Assembly: GCA_944388165.1 (NCBI GenBank)
Contig: CALXHS010000088.1
Coordinates: forward strand, 1-40,175
DNA from: an uncultured Gemmiger sp.
GTDB lineage: Bacteria; Bacillota; Clostridia; Oscillospirales; Ruminococcaceae
Reading direction: 5' to 3'
Length of the DNA stretch: 40,175 nucleotides
Positions 38,851 through 40,175 of the stretch are shown piece by piece. The notes under the pieces were generated by a model. It saw only the letters and a list, made by a program, of their open reading frames with translations, was not told the DNA's origin and ran no database searches. The stretch's first letter is position 1. The number at the start of each line of letters is the position of its first letter. The translations under genes were made by a program, and so were the position numbers.

Positions 38851-39196
38851 CAGTATACAACGGCGTATGCAGTTTTACCGCACAGTTGGCGGGACCGCAG
38901 CGCCGAAGGGCCGCCGCTGCGGCGGGCGCCGTGTTTTATTTGGTATAGTACGCACGTGAGTGTCTCTTTTTGAATGAACGTGCTTTCGTTGTTTTTACAA
39001 GACTTTCTCTTTTGGGGGACCCGGAGAACCGCCCTTTGGGGCGGTGTGTTTCGGCGTACCCTTTTGGCCCGCGGCCGGCATTGGCCGCGTCTGAGCAAAC
39101 AACCTAATCGAATAAAATCAAGGCCCTGCCCAGGCTGCGACCCCTCAGGTTTACGCGCATACGCATATACGAATGAATTTTGAGGAGTTGAAACGA
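38851..39196 (+). ncRNA. Long structured leader upstream of rny, possibly containing a small RNA
   Basis: About 340 bases with no convincing gene. Two hairpins that exclude each other share one segment: CCGCAGCG (38895-38902) with CGCTGCGG (38915-38922), or CCGCCG (38911-38916) with CGGCGG (38920-38925). Further on is a long hairpin (39016-39061) around ACCGCCC/GGGCGGT, followed by TTTT. Next comes CGCGGCC with GGCCGCG (39070-39089). It could be an autoregulatory leader for RNase Y, or a separate roughly 200-base RNA ending near 39065. Confidence 0.4.
39016..39065 (+). terminator. Candidate terminator or attenuator in the rny leader
   Basis: GGGAC (39016-39020) pairs with GTACCC (39056-39061) with a bulge. 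Inside are CCGGA with TTTCGG, and the perfect 7-bp ACCGCCC (39028-39034) with GGGCGGT (39039-39045). TTTT (39062-39065) follows. The T-run is short, so activity is uncertain. Confidence 0.35.
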
Positions 39197-40175
39197 ATGC
39201 CCACCATCATTACTACGGTGCTGGTGGTCGTTGTCGTCGCCGCCGTGTGCGGGGTCGTCTGCTTTTTTGCAGGTGTGACCTACCGCAAACGCACCGCCGA
39301 GGCCAAGTTCGGCTCAGCGGAAGAAGAGGCCAAGCGCATCGTCAACGACGCCATCAAGGCTGCCGAGCAAAAACGCAAAGAAACCATCATCGAAGCCAAG
39401 GACGAAGCCTTCAAGCTGAAGAGCGAAGCGGACAAGGAAATCAAGGACCGCCGCGCCGAGGTCAGCCGCCAGGAACGGCGTATGGACCAGAAGGAAGAAG
39501 CCCTGGACAAGCGCACCGCCGCGGTGGAGCGCAAGGAAGAGGACCTGAAAAAGCGGAGCGAACTGGTGGAAGCACGCCTGGACGAACTGGAACAGCTCAA
39601 GCTGCGCCAGACCGAAAAGCTGGAAACCATCGCCGCCATGACCCAGGAAGATGCCCGTGCGGTGCTGCTCAAGCAGATCGACGACGAGCTCACCCATGAA
39701 AAGGCCATGCGCATCGCCGCCTATCAGGCAAACATGAAGGACGAATGCGACAACATCGCCCGTGAGATGATCGGCCAGGCCATCGCCCGCTGCGCCGCCG
39801 ATGCCACCAGCGAAGCCACTGTGTCGGTGGTGCCGCTGCCCAGCGATGAGATGAAGGGCCGCATCATCGGCCGTGAGGGCCGCAACATCCGCGCCCTGGA
39901 AACCGCCACCGGCTGCGACCTTATCATTGACGATACCCCCGAAGCCATCACCCTGTCCAGCTTCGACCAGACCCGGCGCGAGATCGCCCGTCTGGCGCTG
40001 GAACGCCTGATCGCCGACGGCCGTATCCATCCCGCCCGCATCGAGGAAACGGTGGACAAGTGCCGCCGGGAACTGGAACTGCAGATGAAGCGGGAAGGCG
40101 AGAAGGCGGTCATGGATCTGGGCATCCACAGCCTGCATCCCGACCTGGTCAAGCTCATCGGCCGTCTGAAGTACC
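39197..40175 (+). CDS. rny: Ribonuclease Y, 3' end outside the window
   Basis: The first 326 residues of RNase Y, the membrane-bound endonuclease that starts mRNA decay in many Firmicutes. An N-terminal span (about 4-26, rich in Val and Ala) leads into a long charged coiled coil (about 30-200). The KH RNA-binding domain has the GRIIGREGRNIRALE motif at about residue 222-236. The window ends in the linker before the HD catalytic domain, at GIHSLHPDLVKLIGRLKY. GAGGAG precedes the ATG at 39197. A long structured leader lies upstream. Confidence 0.95.
   Translation, partial: MPTIITTVLVVVVVAAVCGVVCFFAGVTYRKRTAEAKFGSAEEEAKRIVNDAIKAAEQKRKETIIEAKDEAFKLKSEADKEIKDRRAEVSRQERRMDQKEEALDKRTAAVERKEEDLKKRSELVEARLDELEQLKLRQTEKLETIAAMTQEDARAVLLKQIDDELTHEKAMRIAAYQANMKDECDNIAREMIGQAIARCAADATSEATVSVVPLPSDEMKGRIIGREGRNIRALETATGCDLIIDDTPEAITLSSFDQTRREIARLALERLIADGRIHPARIEETVDKCRRELELQMKREGEKAVMDLGIHSLHPDLVKLIGRLKY

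Noticed and set aside
38851-39065. A 6S RNA gene in the rny leader
   Set aside because: The length is right, but the 5' and 3' ends do not pair and no central bubble between long helices could be drawn.
38850-39098. An 82-codon minus-strand frame in the rny leader
   Set aside because: Arg- and Cys-rich composition, no ribosome site and no conserved motif. The plus-strand RNA structures explain the region better.
1-40175. Mobile elements, prophage, CRISPR arrays, tRNA or rRNA genes
   Set aside because: No transposase or integrase, no spaced identical repeats and no cloverleaf or rRNA motif was seen. Base composition and codon use are even across the window.

Overview
The window looks like chromosome of a high-GC Firmicute of the Oscillospiraceae/Ruminococcaceae, most like the Subdoligranulum-Gemmiger-Faecalibacterium group. 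This rests on GC-rich codon use with strong AAGGAGG-type ribosome sites, AT-rich sigma-A promoters and intrinsic terminators, Gram-positive regulatory RNAs (a threonine T-box and a tetrahydrofolate riboswitch), RNase Y, a class 1B dihydroorotate dehydrogenase with PyrK, and CxxC-x17-CxxC zinc-ribbon proteins. It is core chromosome: I see no insertion sequence, prophage, CRISPR array, rRNA or tRNA.

Layout. 1-260: end of a zinc-ribbon protein. 422-9545: pyrimidine biosynthesis in two transcription units, pyrC-pyrF-pyrK-pyrD and pyrE-carA-carB. The first unit starts with a leader that has a strong promoter, a 29-codon Phe-rich leader ORF with a perfect Shine-Dalgarno, and an intrinsic terminator whose stem begins inside the leader stop codon. 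9649-10085: an HU-like DNA-binding protein. 10101-11687 (minus): two small membrane proteins and a possible headless TetR-like regulator. 11739-12668: THF riboswitch, attenuator and folT. 12884-18091: a BMP-family (nucleoside-type) ABC importer. 18147-22484: a MacAB-like exporter with a very long alpha-hairpin adaptor. 22537-24687: a MATE exporter and exonuclease III. 24790-27580: an ECF sigma factor, its zinc-type anti-sigma factor and two membrane proteins. 27643-30602: a UMF1-type MFS transporter, a zinc phospholipase C-like protein and a cyclophilin. 30623-33403 (minus): a two-component system and a small membrane protein. 33524-35100: a membrane-anchored GDPD-family phosphodiesterase and a DUF4830 protein. 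35109-36587 (minus): an NSS (Na+:neurotransmitter symporter) family transporter. 36623-38778 (minus): T-box-controlled thrS lacking a TGS domain. 38817-40175: a long structured leader and the start of rny (RNase Y).

How the parts work together. PyrC, PyrDK, PyrE, PyrF and CarAB cover every step to UMP except aspartate carbamoyltransferase, which is not in the window; no pyrR gene or PyrR site was seen. The BMP importer could salvage nucleosides, so synthesis and salvage sit close together. The most interesting candidate is the pyrC leader, which resembles the UTP-sensing, translation-coupled attenuator of enterobacterial pyrBI rather than the PyrR system usual in Firmicutes. A TTATGCA heptamer at both pyr promoters is a candidate shared operator. 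Other leads are the long hairpin that covers the ribosome site of the DUF4830 gene, the structured rny leader, and the operator-like palindromes around folT. All calls are from reading the sequence; no alignment, folding or database search was run.
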